A stretch of 64,000 nt of DNA from an uncultured Pseudomonadales bacterium (GTDB lineage: Bacteria > Pseudomonadota > Gammaproteobacteria > Pseudomonadales > Pseudohongiellaceae), in NCBI GenBank assembly GCA_947259995.1, contig CAMYOK010000007.1, positions 1-64,000 on the forward strand. The letters run 5' to 3'. The notes beneath the pieces are model-generated. The model saw nothing but the letters and a program-made list of their open reading frames with translations. It had not been told where the DNA came from and searched no databases. Position 1 is the stretch's first letter. Each line of letters begins with the position of its first letter. The position numbers and the translations under genes are program-made. Positions 35,942-43,769 of this stretch are shown piece by piece.

Positions 35942-36511
35942 CTAACTATCTTTCTTGGTTTCAGCGAGCATCTCGCTACTCATCAGCAGCACCGCTACTT
36001 TCAAATATTCCACAAGCTCGGCATAGGCGGCCTCGTTGCTCTCGCCATCTTCTGCCGCAAAGTCATCGGACATATTGGCAATATTGACGATGTCATTCAG
36101 CGCTTCTTCGGTCTCAGCACTGAACTTAGAGATATTGACCTGTGCACTGCCTGTTCCAAAGCCCACGAGATAGCCCTGACACCACGCCGCAAGACTGCGC
36201 ACACGCTGCGTCAAGTCGAGCTCATCATCGGGAAGGAACAAGGTGTAGCTGGTATCGACACTAAACATCTCGCGCTCGATAAACTGATACATGGCCAAAA
36301 TGGTCTCGCGATTGCGATCGGAGCACTGCTCAACGTCCACATGCTTGATCACCAAATTGATAATGCTATCGGGGCGAATTTTTAGCCCAGTGCCAATGAC
36401 TCCCGACAACAAACCGTGTATCTCTGAGGGCGACACCTCATAGCCAAATTCCAGCATCTGGTTGCAACATTCGTCGAAATCCAGTGGCATTGCTTCATCG
36501 TTCGTACTCAT
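35942..36511 (-). CDS. UPF0149 (YgfB/YecA) family protein
   Basis: From the ATG at 36511, preceded by TAGGAACTGC, the protein has 189 residues. It is all-helical with the family signatures (SPSEIHGLLSGVIGTGLK and RVRSLAAWCQGYLVGFGTG). YgfB relatives are small helical proteins; one is reported to influence transcription in Pseudomonas. The role here is not clear. A longer frame to 36598 overlaps the upstream CvfB gene and is unlikely. Confidence 0.82.
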   Translation of the reverse strand: MSTNDEAMPLDFDECCNQMLEFGYEVSPSEIHGLLSGVIGTGLKIRPDSIINLVIKHVDVEQCSDRNRETILAMYQFIEREMFSVDTSYTLFLPDDELDLTQRVRSLAAWCQGYLVGFGTGSAQVNISKFSAETEEALNDIVNIANMSDDFAAEDGESNEAAYAELVEYLKVAVLLMSSEMLAETKKDS

Positions 36512-36524
36512 GCAGTTCCTACTT

Positions 36525-37394
36525 TTACGTTGATTTTTTCGGTTTAGATTTCCACACCGATGGCGCTGCCAGAACAATATATGTGGGATGGATGACAATC
36601 TTGCCTTGTTTTAGCAAGCCACCAATCGCCTTCTTATAATTGCCCTTACTCACCTTATAGACCGCATGGATCTCTTCGGGTGTGCTGTGATCGCACAAAG
36701 AAGAGCGGCCGTCATTGTCCGCCAAGTGCGCGAGGATTTTACTGGCCAGGTCATCCCTGACGTTTTGCCCTTGCAACTGCAAGCACAGGTCGATGCGGCC
36801 ATCTTCGCGCACACGGCGAATAAAGCCTTTGATCTTTTGGCCGATCTTCAGAGGCTGCAAAACCTCCGTTTTGTAAATCAAGCCTAAATGGCTTTGATTT
36901 ACCACCGCCTTATAGCCCATGTCAGTGCGAGCCCAAATCAGCAAATTAACCGGCTGCATCTCTTCGAACTCTGAGCCATCTTCGCTAAGCCAGTTGTCCA
37001 GCCTCGAAGACGCTGCTAAACGGCCGCTAGGCTTGTCCAGATAGACATAGACCACATAGGCATTATCTTCACGCATTGGCACGCGCTGCTCACCAAAGGG
37101 CACGAGCAAGTCTTTCGGCAAGCCCCAGTCAAGAAAGGCACCGGCATGGTTGACTTGGGCAACCCGCAAGGAGACGCATTGCCCCACTTGTGCTCGAGGC
37201 CGCTTGAGCGTCGCGATAGGACGGTCTTCGGAGTCCAAATACACGAACACTTCCAGAGCATCACCGAGCTTAGCGTCTGCAGGGACTTCTAAGCGTGGCA
37301 ACAGGATATCGCCAAGCTCTCCACCGTCTAAATAGACCCCAAACGCGACTTGCTTGTTGAGCGTTAGGGTATTGAATTTGCCAATCTCGGCCAT
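36525..37394 (-). CDS. CvfB/YitL-like S1 RNA-binding protein
   Basis: This 289-residue protein has three S1-like OB folds (GVYLDGGELGDILLPRLEVP, then AGAFLDWGLPKDLLVPFGEQ, then IKGFIRRVREDGRIDLCLQ) and a C-terminal winged helix (DNDGRSSLCDHSTPEEIHAVYKVSKGNYKKAIGGLLKQGKI-type). This is the CvfB arrangement. CvfB binds single-stranded RNA and modulates virulence or translation in Gram-positive bacteria; an RNA role here is inferred. It stands upstream of the UPF0149 gene on the same strand. Confidence 0.85.
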   Translation of the reverse strand: MAEIGKFNTLTLNKQVAFGVYLDGGELGDILLPRLEVPADAKLGDALEVFVYLDSEDRPIATLKRPRAQVGQCVSLRVAQVNHAGAFLDWGLPKDLLVPFGEQRVPMREDNAYVVYVYLDKPSGRLAASSRLDNWLSEDGSEFEEMQPVNLLIWARTDMGYKAVVNQSHLGLIYKTEVLQPLKIGQKIKGFIRRVREDGRIDLCLQLQGQNVRDDLASKILAHLADNDGRSSLCDHSTPEEIHAVYKVSKGNYKKAIGGLLKQGKIVIHPTYIVLAAPSVWKSKPKKST

Positions 37395-37409
37395 GGACTT
37401 TCCTCAAAT

Positions 37410-37444
37410 GAAAATGCCCACCTGCAATAACACAGGCGGGCATT
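37410..37444 (-). terminator. Terminator of the second TonB receptor gene
   Basis: AATGCCCACCTG (37413-37424) and CAGGCGGGCATT (37433-37444) pair with one G-T wobble. On the minus strand the stem is followed by TTTTCATTT. It is 48 bp beyond the receptor stop and just ahead of the cvfB-like gene. Confidence 0.65.
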
Positions 37445-37492
37445 GAATTGTGGCAGATTGCGCCTAGGACTGTAAGAGCCGCAAGCGTTAGC

Positions 37493-39676
37493 TTAGAAAG
37501 TTCCGCGAATTTTAATCGCGTACTTAATGCCAGTATTGCTACAAGAGTCTTCGATCTCGTTTAAATACCCTGTAGCGATTGTGCCGCCCAGATATCGGCT
37601 GCGCACGCGACAACGCTCACCTTCCACGACATTGAATGCTTCAAAGCGATAGGTAAAGCCCATGAAGCCCACCTTCTCTGCAAAAGCAATCATGAAATCC
37701 CCTGAATTGTAATCTTCGATCTTGTCGATGTCATAAGCCTTGCGATTGCCTCTAAAGCCATGACTATAGTCAAAACCATAACTCAGGCTCATAGCGGTAA
37801 TATCGTGGCGATAACCAAGGCGGAAGCTGCCACGACCGGCCTGACGCAAGCGTCTATCGATGCCTAGGAACGGGTCTTTGACCTGTGAGTCTTCCAATTG
37901 CAAACCCGAAGTCAAAAGCATCTCAGGCTTGCCAATGAAACCAAGCCGTACGCTGGCATCGAGCGAGAGCCCGTAACGCTCACCGTCGCCAATATTGCCG
38001 TTGGCTGACTGAATAGTCGTCGCTGTAGAGACATCAACCCTGTCGATGACATCTGAGAGGTCGTGATAGAACACGCGCGAACTCAACACACCACCGTCAT
38101 TAGGCAGGCGATACTCGATGTTCGCCTCATAACGTACCGACTGTTCCTGTGCGAGCTCAGGGTTACCCGCCAGGGCGTTCTGATCGTCATCACCACCGGC
38201 AACACTCGAAGTGAAGTCCGAGAAACTTAGCTGCGAGACATCCTTCTCGATAGACGCACGAAACTGCACCGATGGCGTAATATCGAAACGATAATCCACT
38301 TTCGGCCGCAAGAAATTGAAATCACGCTTATTGCTCACATCGCCCGACTGCTCGATCGTCGAGGTCTCATAAAGCAAGGTGCTCTCTAGGCTCATGCGAT
38401 CATTGAGCTGCCAGTTGTGCACAATGAACGACTCATAGCGAATCTCTTCGACCAAAGCATCGGTATTACTGGACTGGGACAGGCCGCCAAACATTGCTGA
38501 ACTGGGCGACGTCGTACTCGGCACGCCTAGCTGCAGCTGTGCATCGAGAATCGTTTGCGCTCGCTCAACGCCTATCTCTAGGTCTTGCGTGTCATTCAAA
38601 CCAAAGGAATAACTGGAACGGACGATGCGCTCTTTCTGCACGGCTTGATTGGCAAGGTAGAGGAATTTGTCATAGTCACCACCATCGACGACGTAAGCAT
38701 GACGAGCGCTCTCTTCCTCATCTTCATTGACAATAAACAAGGTCTTAAAACGGCTGCCATTGGCAAAGCTGTGTTCGTAGTCACCCCCAATTTCCCAAGC
38801 ATTATTAGTCGCGGGAATAGTGTCGTACTCGACTTGCACTTCGGCAGGTGAGACCGTCAAATCAGTAATGACACGGTCAGCGGTCCCGGGAGGGTCAGAC
38901 TCCGCAAATTGAAAATTGAAATTGATGCGATCGTTATTCGTGAGGTCATATCCGAGGTTTGACGAAAGCGTCGTCGTCGTTTGTTCACGATATTCTTCAC
39001 GCACGACTGTGTCGTTCAAGGAGCCATCGGCAAGAATGCTGGTCTCGAAACCATCGCGGAATTCGTAGCGCGGCTCCGATTGCAAACTGAATAAATAATT
39101 AAAAGCCCCGCGCTGGCCGGTCAATGACACCGAGCCCCCAGGCTCTAGAGTCCCGTCGTGATAAAGATCGGCGTTGACCTCTACTGCCACACTGGAGCGC
39201 GATTCGGCTTCCAGTAGCACAATATTGATCACTTGCCCGCCCCCACGAACATCGAGATCACCGGAGGTGCCACGAATGATCTCAATATATTGGACTTGGT
39301 TGGCAGGGATGCGACTTAGCTGGCTATTGCCCTCATTCTCCTTGCCTGCGATGCGGCGCCCATTGATCAAGATTTGATCACCACCTGCGCCTAGCCCGCG
39401 TCGATTGGAGCCACCAGAGCTGCCGGGGCCACCATTATTGCCGCCTCCACGCGCCAGAGAGATGCCCGGAATACGGTTAAGCATGTCATTGACCGAATAA
39501 GGTTCATACTGCGCGAAAAACTCCGCTGGATAAGTCACAGTGGATTCAATATCGGCTGAGGCCGAATCTTGGGCAGAGGCAGCACTCGCTAAAATCAAAG
39601 CGGTAGCAGCAAGGGTAAGTGCGACGGGACGCGGAGGAAATGCCGGCGCACTTGCGCCGAACAAACGAAACTTCAT
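37493..39676 (-). CDS. TonB-dependent receptor with glycine-rich plug
   Basis: This 727-residue receptor has a signal peptide ending near ASAASAQ, a TonB box region (ESTVTYPAEFFAQYEP) and a plug with NDMLNRIPGISLARGGG, DQILINGRRIAGKENEGNSQ and VQYIEIIRGTSGDLDVRGGGQVINIVL. A beta-barrel ends at GIKYAIKIRGTF with a terminal Phe. The plug carries an unusual run rich in Gly, Asn and Ser (about residues 75-100). The ligand is unknown. The gene stands alone with its own terminator. Confidence 0.88.
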   Translation of the reverse strand: MKFRLFGASAPAFPPRPVALTLAATALILASAASAQDSASADIESTVTYPAEFFAQYEPYSVNDMLNRIPGISLARGGGNNGGPGSSGGSNRRGLGAGGDQILINGRRIAGKENEGNSQLSRIPANQVQYIEIIRGTSGDLDVRGGGQVINIVLLEAESRSSVAVEVNADLYHDGTLEPGGSVSLTGQRGAFNYLFSLQSEPRYEFRDGFETSILADGSLNDTVVREEYREQTTTTLSSNLGYDLTNNDRINFNFQFAESDPPGTADRVITDLTVSPAEVQVEYDTIPATNNAWEIGGDYEHSFANGSRFKTLFIVNEDEEESARHAYVVDGGDYDKFLYLANQAVQKERIVRSSYSFGLNDTQDLEIGVERAQTILDAQLQLGVPSTTSPSSAMFGGLSQSSNTDALVEEIRYESFIVHNWQLNDRMSLESTLLYETSTIEQSGDVSNKRDFNFLRPKVDYRFDITPSVQFRASIEKDVSQLSFSDFTSSVAGGDDDQNALAGNPELAQEQSVRYEANIEYRLPNDGGVLSSRVFYHDLSDVIDRVDVSTATTIQSANGNIGDGERYGLSLDASVRLGFIGKPEMLLTSGLQLEDSQVKDPFLGIDRRLRQAGRGSFRLGYRHDITAMSLSYGFDYSHGFRGNRKAYDIDKIEDYNSGDFMIAFAEKVGFMGFTYRFEAFNVVEGERCRVRSRYLGGTIATGYLNEIEDSCSNTGIKYAIKIRGTF

Positions 39677-39841
39677 AGGCCAAACTCCAGGATCTAGTAA
39701 TCTACGGGCGCCCTTGTGTGCTGCGCCTCATTATTTGTTTGTCAATCGACGAGTATGCGCCGCTTTAGGGCAAGCAAACAGCGCCATCGTCCTGCTTTCT
39801 GTGACAGATTGTAATGCCCCGTCAAACCCGAGGCACACGGA

Positions 39842-40765
39842 TTAGCGAGGAGCGGCGATCACTTGTCTTTGTGATTCGAGCCCTTCGATTCCTACACGCA
39901 CAACATCGCCAGGTTTGAGGTATTGCGGTGGCACCATGCCATCGCCCACACCCGCCGGCGTCCCCGTGAAAATAATATCGCCAGGGTATAGCGTCATAAA
40001 CTGGCTCAAATGACTAACAATCTCTTTCACCCCAAACACCATGTCAGCCGTATTGCCTTGCTGGCGCATCTGGCCATTGACTTCGGACCAAATCGACAGG
40101 TTTTGCACGTCGGCGACATTGTCTCGCGTTACAAGATAGGGGCCCACAGGGGCGAAGGTATCGGCACTCTTGCCTTTGGTAAACTGACCGCCTCGTTCGC
40201 GCTGAAAAGCCCGTTCGGATACGTCATGGCCAACGGTATAGCCGGCAATATACTCGAACACCTCGTCTTCACTGATGTATTGCGCACGCTTGCCAATCAC
40301 AATCACGAGCTCTGACTCGTAATCGAGTTTATGGCCGTTACGTGGCTGTATCACTTGATCAAAAGGCCCAGTCAGTGCCGAGGTCGCTTTCATGAACACT
40401 AGTGGCTCTGTGGGTAATTCAACCGCCATCTCGGCCGCATGGTTCACATAGTTAAAGCCGATGGCGATGATCTTGCCGATACCCGTCAAAGGCACGCCAA
40501 TACGAGGGTCACCTTGCACAACCGGTAGTTGACTCATGGGGATTTGGGCGATCTCTTCGAGCGCCGCATCGGAAAGTGTGTCGGGAGTGATATCGGCAAT
40601 ATGCGCCGATAAGTCATGAATTTGCCCTTGCGCATCGATGATGCCGGGCTTTTCTTCCCCTACCGGGCCGAAACGCACAAGTTTAATTTCGGCAGCGTTC
40701 GCAAGACTTGCCGCACATAGAAAGACACAGGCAGCCAGAATGCCTGTCAGTTTGAGCTTTGACAT
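39842..40765 (-). CDS. Exported fumarylacetoacetate hydrolase family protein
   Basis: The protein has 307 residues. The first 25 form a clear signal peptide (KLTGILAACVFLCAASLANA). The FAH domain has IIAIGFNYVNHAAEM, the metal-binding region KLDYESELVIVIGKRA, GYTVGHDVSERAFQ, and the end region PGDIIFTGTPAGVGDGM. Family members cleave or decarboxylate 2-oxo-diacids and acylpyruvates in the cytoplasm, so export is atypical. No pathway neighbours were recognised. The start has only a weak ribosome site. Confidence 0.85.
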   Translation of the reverse strand: MSKLKLTGILAACVFLCAASLANAAEIKLVRFGPVGEEKPGIIDAQGQIHDLSAHIADITPDTLSDAALEEIAQIPMSQLPVVQGDPRIGVPLTGIGKIIAIGFNYVNHAAEMAVELPTEPLVFMKATSALTGPFDQVIQPRNGHKLDYESELVIVIGKRAQYISEDEVFEYIAGYTVGHDVSERAFQRERGGQFTKGKSADTFAPVGPYLVTRDNVADVQNLSIWSEVNGQMRQQGNTADMVFGVKEIVSHLSQFMTLYPGDIIFTGTPAGVGDGMVPPQYLKPGDVVRVGIEGLESQRQVIAAPR

Positions 40766-40840
40766 AGTAACCTCGTTTTTATTGTACTTTCTGTATCTAT
40801 AGCTGTTGGGAGTTTAGCTAATAGCGCGCTATTTGTCTGC

Positions 40841-42076
40841 CTAGATAGCCGCCGGTTTGCGAGCAGTTGCTGCCGCCTTCAAAAACACCAGCAAGCCAAG
40901 CAGTGTTAGAAAAGCGGCAAGTGCGAAGGGGGCCCCTGGGAAATACACCGGCGCTGTGTCGGCGCTAAAATAAGAGAACACCCACGTCATGATTGGCGGG
41001 CTCACAATCGCTGTGAGGCTAGACATACTGGCGACACCGCCCTGCAACTCCCCTTGTTCATTGGCTGGCACTTGCCCCGACATGATGCCGTTGATCGACG
41101 GCATAACAAACCCCTGCAATGCGCCGGGAATTAAAAACAGATAGAGCATCCACCCGCTTGTGGCGGCGGCATAACCTACGAATGAGAAGATACAAAAACC
41201 AAAGCCCAAAACAGCTGCGTTGAACTGCCCGACGCGCGGCACAACTTTTTGCAGTAGCACCGCTTGGGTAAAGGCCATCATGATGCCAGTAAATGCTAAG
41301 GACAGCCCGACTTCTCGTGCTCCCCAAGCGAAGCGCTCGATCGTGAAATAGGACCACACGCTGGGCAGTACATGATGCCCCAACATGAAGAGAAAATACG
41401 CGCTTATAAGCCCTATCACCATTGGATACTTTCGCAGTGATAACAAAGTGCCTGCTGGGTTAGCACGGCGCCAATCAAAACTTCTACGCTCCTCTTTAGG
41501 GAGCGTTTCCGGCATCACGAAAAACCCAAACGTTAAGTTGATAAACGCAAAACATCCCGCTGCAACAAATGGCAAACGCTCGCCAAAGCTTCCCAGAATC
41601 CCGCCAATGGCAGGCCCGAGAATAAAGCCTATACCAAATGCCGCCCCCACAATACCGAAGGCCTGAGTGCGCTTCTGAGGTGGCGTAGTATCTGCAATAA
41701 CCGCATAACAAGTGCTATAAGTTGACGAAGCAAACCCTGCTACAAGACGGCCAAGGAACAACCAAAACAGTGTCGGCGCCCAAGCCATAATCATGTAGTC
41801 GGTGCCGAGTAACAGCAAGGTCAGAAGCAAGACCGGACGACGACCAAAACGATCGGATATATTGCCCATCACTGGTGAGAACAGAAACTGCATCAGCGCA
41901 TAAAGCATCATGAGCCAACCACCATAGACTGCAGCCTCGGCGAGCGTTTGGCCGGTCACGCCCATAATCAATTGTGGCAACACAGGCAATATAATGCCAA
42001 AGCCAATCGAATCGATTAACAGAGTCACAAACACGAAGGCAATGATATTGCGGTGCGAGGGGGTCGATGCGGTCAT
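40841..42076 (-). CDS. MFS transporter of the TCR/Tet family
   Basis: This 411-residue, 12-helix protein carries the MFS motif A (GNISDRFGRRPVLLLTL) between TM2 and TM3, motif C (GAAFGIGFILGPAIGG) and the N-terminal TCR/Tet-type FVTLLIDSIGFGIILPVLPQLI. This subgroup includes TetA pumps and many chromosomal transporters of unknown substrate. Resistance to tetracycline cannot be claimed from sequence, and there is no adjacent TetR repressor. Confidence 0.85.
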   Translation of the reverse strand: MTASTPSHRNIIAFVFVTLLIDSIGFGIILPVLPQLIMGVTGQTLAEAAVYGGWLMMLYALMQFLFSPVMGNISDRFGRRPVLLLTLLLLGTDYMIMAWAPTLFWLFLGRLVAGFASSTYSTCYAVIADTTPPQKRTQAFGIVGAAFGIGFILGPAIGGILGSFGERLPFVAAGCFAFINLTFGFFVMPETLPKEERRSFDWRRANPAGTLLSLRKYPMVIGLISAYFLFMLGHHVLPSVWSYFTIERFAWGAREVGLSLAFTGIMMAFTQAVLLQKVVPRVGQFNAAVLGFGFCIFSFVGYAAATSGWMLYLFLIPGALQGFVMPSINGIMSGQVPANEQGELQGGVASMSSLTAIVSPPIMTWVFSYFSADTAPVYFPGAPFALAAFLTLLGLLVFLKAAATARKPAAI

Positions 42077-42203
42077 ACAGACATGCGCCTTGAGAAAAGC
42101 TGTAAACTAATGCAAGTCTGCGAGGCATGCAAGCAAGGGTAATTGCTTTCCCATGGCCTTACTGAGATCATATCTAACGGTGCGAACTGAATAGGGCAAG
42201 AAC

Positions 42204-42752
42204 GTGGCAATATCTTTACAAGAACAATTACTCAAAGCTGGTCTAGTCAAAGAGAAACAGCTTAAAAAGAGCAATAGTGAGAAACGCAAACAAACTCGTC
42301 AGCAGCTGCACAGCAAAGCGGGTGTCGTGGATGAAGGAAAAGCGGCTGCAAAAAAGGCTCTAGCCGAGAAGGCAGAGCGCGATCGCGAACTCGCCAAAAA
42401 ACAAAATGACGCCGCACATGCGAAAGCCGTTCAAGCGCAAATTCGACAAATTATTACGATGAATCGCCTACCTAAAAACACTGGCGATGTGGCCTATAAT
42501 TTTGTCGATAATAAGAAAGTTAAAACCTTGCATGTTGATTTGCCAACAGTGAATCACTTGAGCAATGGTCACCTTGCCATCGTCAAATTAGACGAACAAT
42601 ACGAGATCGTTCCGCAGGTCGCCGCCCTTAAAATACAAGCACGCGATGCTAGCTTTGTGGTGGTGTGCAACGAACAACAGAAGAAGCAATCAGACAGCGA
42701 CGAAGAAGACCCCTACGCGGATTTCAAAGTGCCCGATGATCTTATGTGGTAA
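42204..42752 (+). CDS. DUF2058 (YaiL-like) protein
   Basis: This 182-residue basic protein begins SLQEQLLKAGLVKEKQLKK, the typical DUF2058 N-terminus. A highly charged helical stretch rich in Lys, Glu and Ala follows (about 25-95), then a beta-rich C-terminal domain (YNFVDNKKVKTLHV, SNGHLAIVKLDEQYEIVP). Its function is unknown; YaiL is nucleoprotein-like in annotation only. An AGGG site precedes the ATG. It is divergent from the MFS gene. Confidence 0.85.
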   Translation: MAISLQEQLLKAGLVKEKQLKKSNSEKRKQTRQQLHSKAGVVDEGKAAAKKALAEKAERDRELAKKQNDAAHAKAVQAQIRQIITMNRLPKNTGDVAYNFVDNKKVKTLHVDLPTVNHLSNGHLAIVKLDEQYEIVPQVAALKIQARDASFVVVCNEQQKKQSDSDEEDPYADFKVPDDLMW

Positions 42753-42795
42753 CCCCACCTAATACTTAAACGCTACATGCCTTTTGGAACACATT

Positions 42796-43212
42796 ATGAT
42801 CTCTAAAATTGAATCGCTTTGCCCACTCGCCGGACGAATTATTCTCGGCCTTTATTTTCTGCTGCCAGGCGCGCTGTTAAAGATCAGCAATTTCCAAGGC
42901 ACTGCCGACTACATGGCCTCGCACGGCATGTTCATGATTCCCGTTTTTCTTGTGCTAACGATTATTTTGCAGGCCGCTGGTGGAGCCTCTTTGATACTTG
43001 GTTACAAAACGCAAATTTTTGCATTCCTACTCGCTGGGCTCACCTTAGTGATCAGCCTCGTGATGCATAATTTCTGGGCCTTCGAAGAGGGTATTCAGCG
43101 CGGCCATGAGACACAGAATTTCGTGAAAAACATGGGCATCATGGCGGGGCTTTTGGCAATAGCTGGGCTAGGTGCTGGCCCCTTTAGCTTAGACAACAAG
43201 AAAGCAGCATAA
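42796..43212 (+). CDS. DoxX family membrane protein
   Basis: From the second ATG the protein has 138 residues with four membrane segments. It has the DoxX signatures PLAGRIILGLYFLLPGALLKISNFQGTADYMASHGM and AAGGASLILGYKTQIFAFLLAGL. The family contains quinol-oxidase-associated and redox-related membrane proteins; the exact role here is unknown. It is followed by yaeQ 9 bp later. Confidence 0.82.
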   Translation: MISKIESLCPLAGRIILGLYFLLPGALLKISNFQGTADYMASHGMFMIPVFLVLTIILQAAGGASLILGYKTQIFAFLLAGLTLVISLVMHNFWAFEEGIQRGHETQNFVKNMGIMAGLLAIAGLGAGPFSLDNKKAA

Positions 43213-43221
43213 GGACCCAGC

Positions 43222-43764
43222 ATGGCAAGCAAGGCAACCGTACTTAAAGCTCAGCTGCAAATCTGCGATATGAATCGCCATTACTATCAAACCCATGCGC
43301 TCACCATCGCCCAACATCCTTCGGAAACTGAGGAACGCATGATGGTGCGCGTGGTAGCCTTCGCTCTACATGCTAGCGAGTCTTTGGCATTCACACGCGG
43401 CTTGAGCTCAGAGGACGAGCCCGATCTTTGGGATAAGGACCTGACTGACCACATCACCACGTGGATTGATTTAGGGCAGCCAGAGGAAAAACGCATCCGC
43501 AAGGCCTGCGGTCGCGCCGAGCAAGTCTTTATTTACACCTACCAACCCCGCAACAGTGGGCCTTGGTGGAACAAGCACGAAGCCGGTTTGGCACGTTTCG
43601 ACAAGCTCAAAGTGATGACACTTGAGACTGTTAGCGACACGACACTTGCCGATTTATGCGAACGTAATATGGCGCTGCAATGCACCATCGAAGACAACGC
43701 GATCTACCTCTCTACTGAAAGCAAAGAGGTAGAGCTCGCGCTGGCATTTCTGCAAGGGGCCTAA
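43222..43764 (+). CDS. yaeQ: YaeQ family protein
   Basis: This 180-residue protein matches YaeQ across its length: KAQLQICDMNRHYYQTHALTIAQHPSETEERMMVRVVAFALHA-type start, GLSSEDEPDLWDKDLTDHITTWIDLGQPEEKRIRKACGRA-type centre. YaeQ has a fold related to PD-(D/E)xK nucleases; its biological role is unclear. The start has AAGGAC upstream. It converges on ppc, 5 bp between stops. Confidence 0.88.
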   Translation: MASKATVLKAQLQICDMNRHYYQTHALTIAQHPSETEERMMVRVVAFALHASESLAFTRGLSSEDEPDLWDKDLTDHITTWIDLGQPEEKRIRKACGRAEQVFIYTYQPRNSGPWWNKHEAGLARFDKLKVMTLETVSDTTLADLCERNMALQCTIEDNAIYLSTESKEVELALAFLQGA

Positions 43765-43769
43765 ACGCC

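Noticed and set aside
39400..39460. Gly/Ser-rich run as a possible repeat expansion or tandem repeat
   Set aside because: It lies inside the TonB receptor plug in a frame consistent with the family; codons vary, so it is not a DNA-level tandem repeat.
40841..42076. Tetracycline-resistance determinant
   Set aside because: The protein is of the TCR/Tet MFS family, but many chromosomal members are not TetA, and no TetR or mobile element lies next to it.
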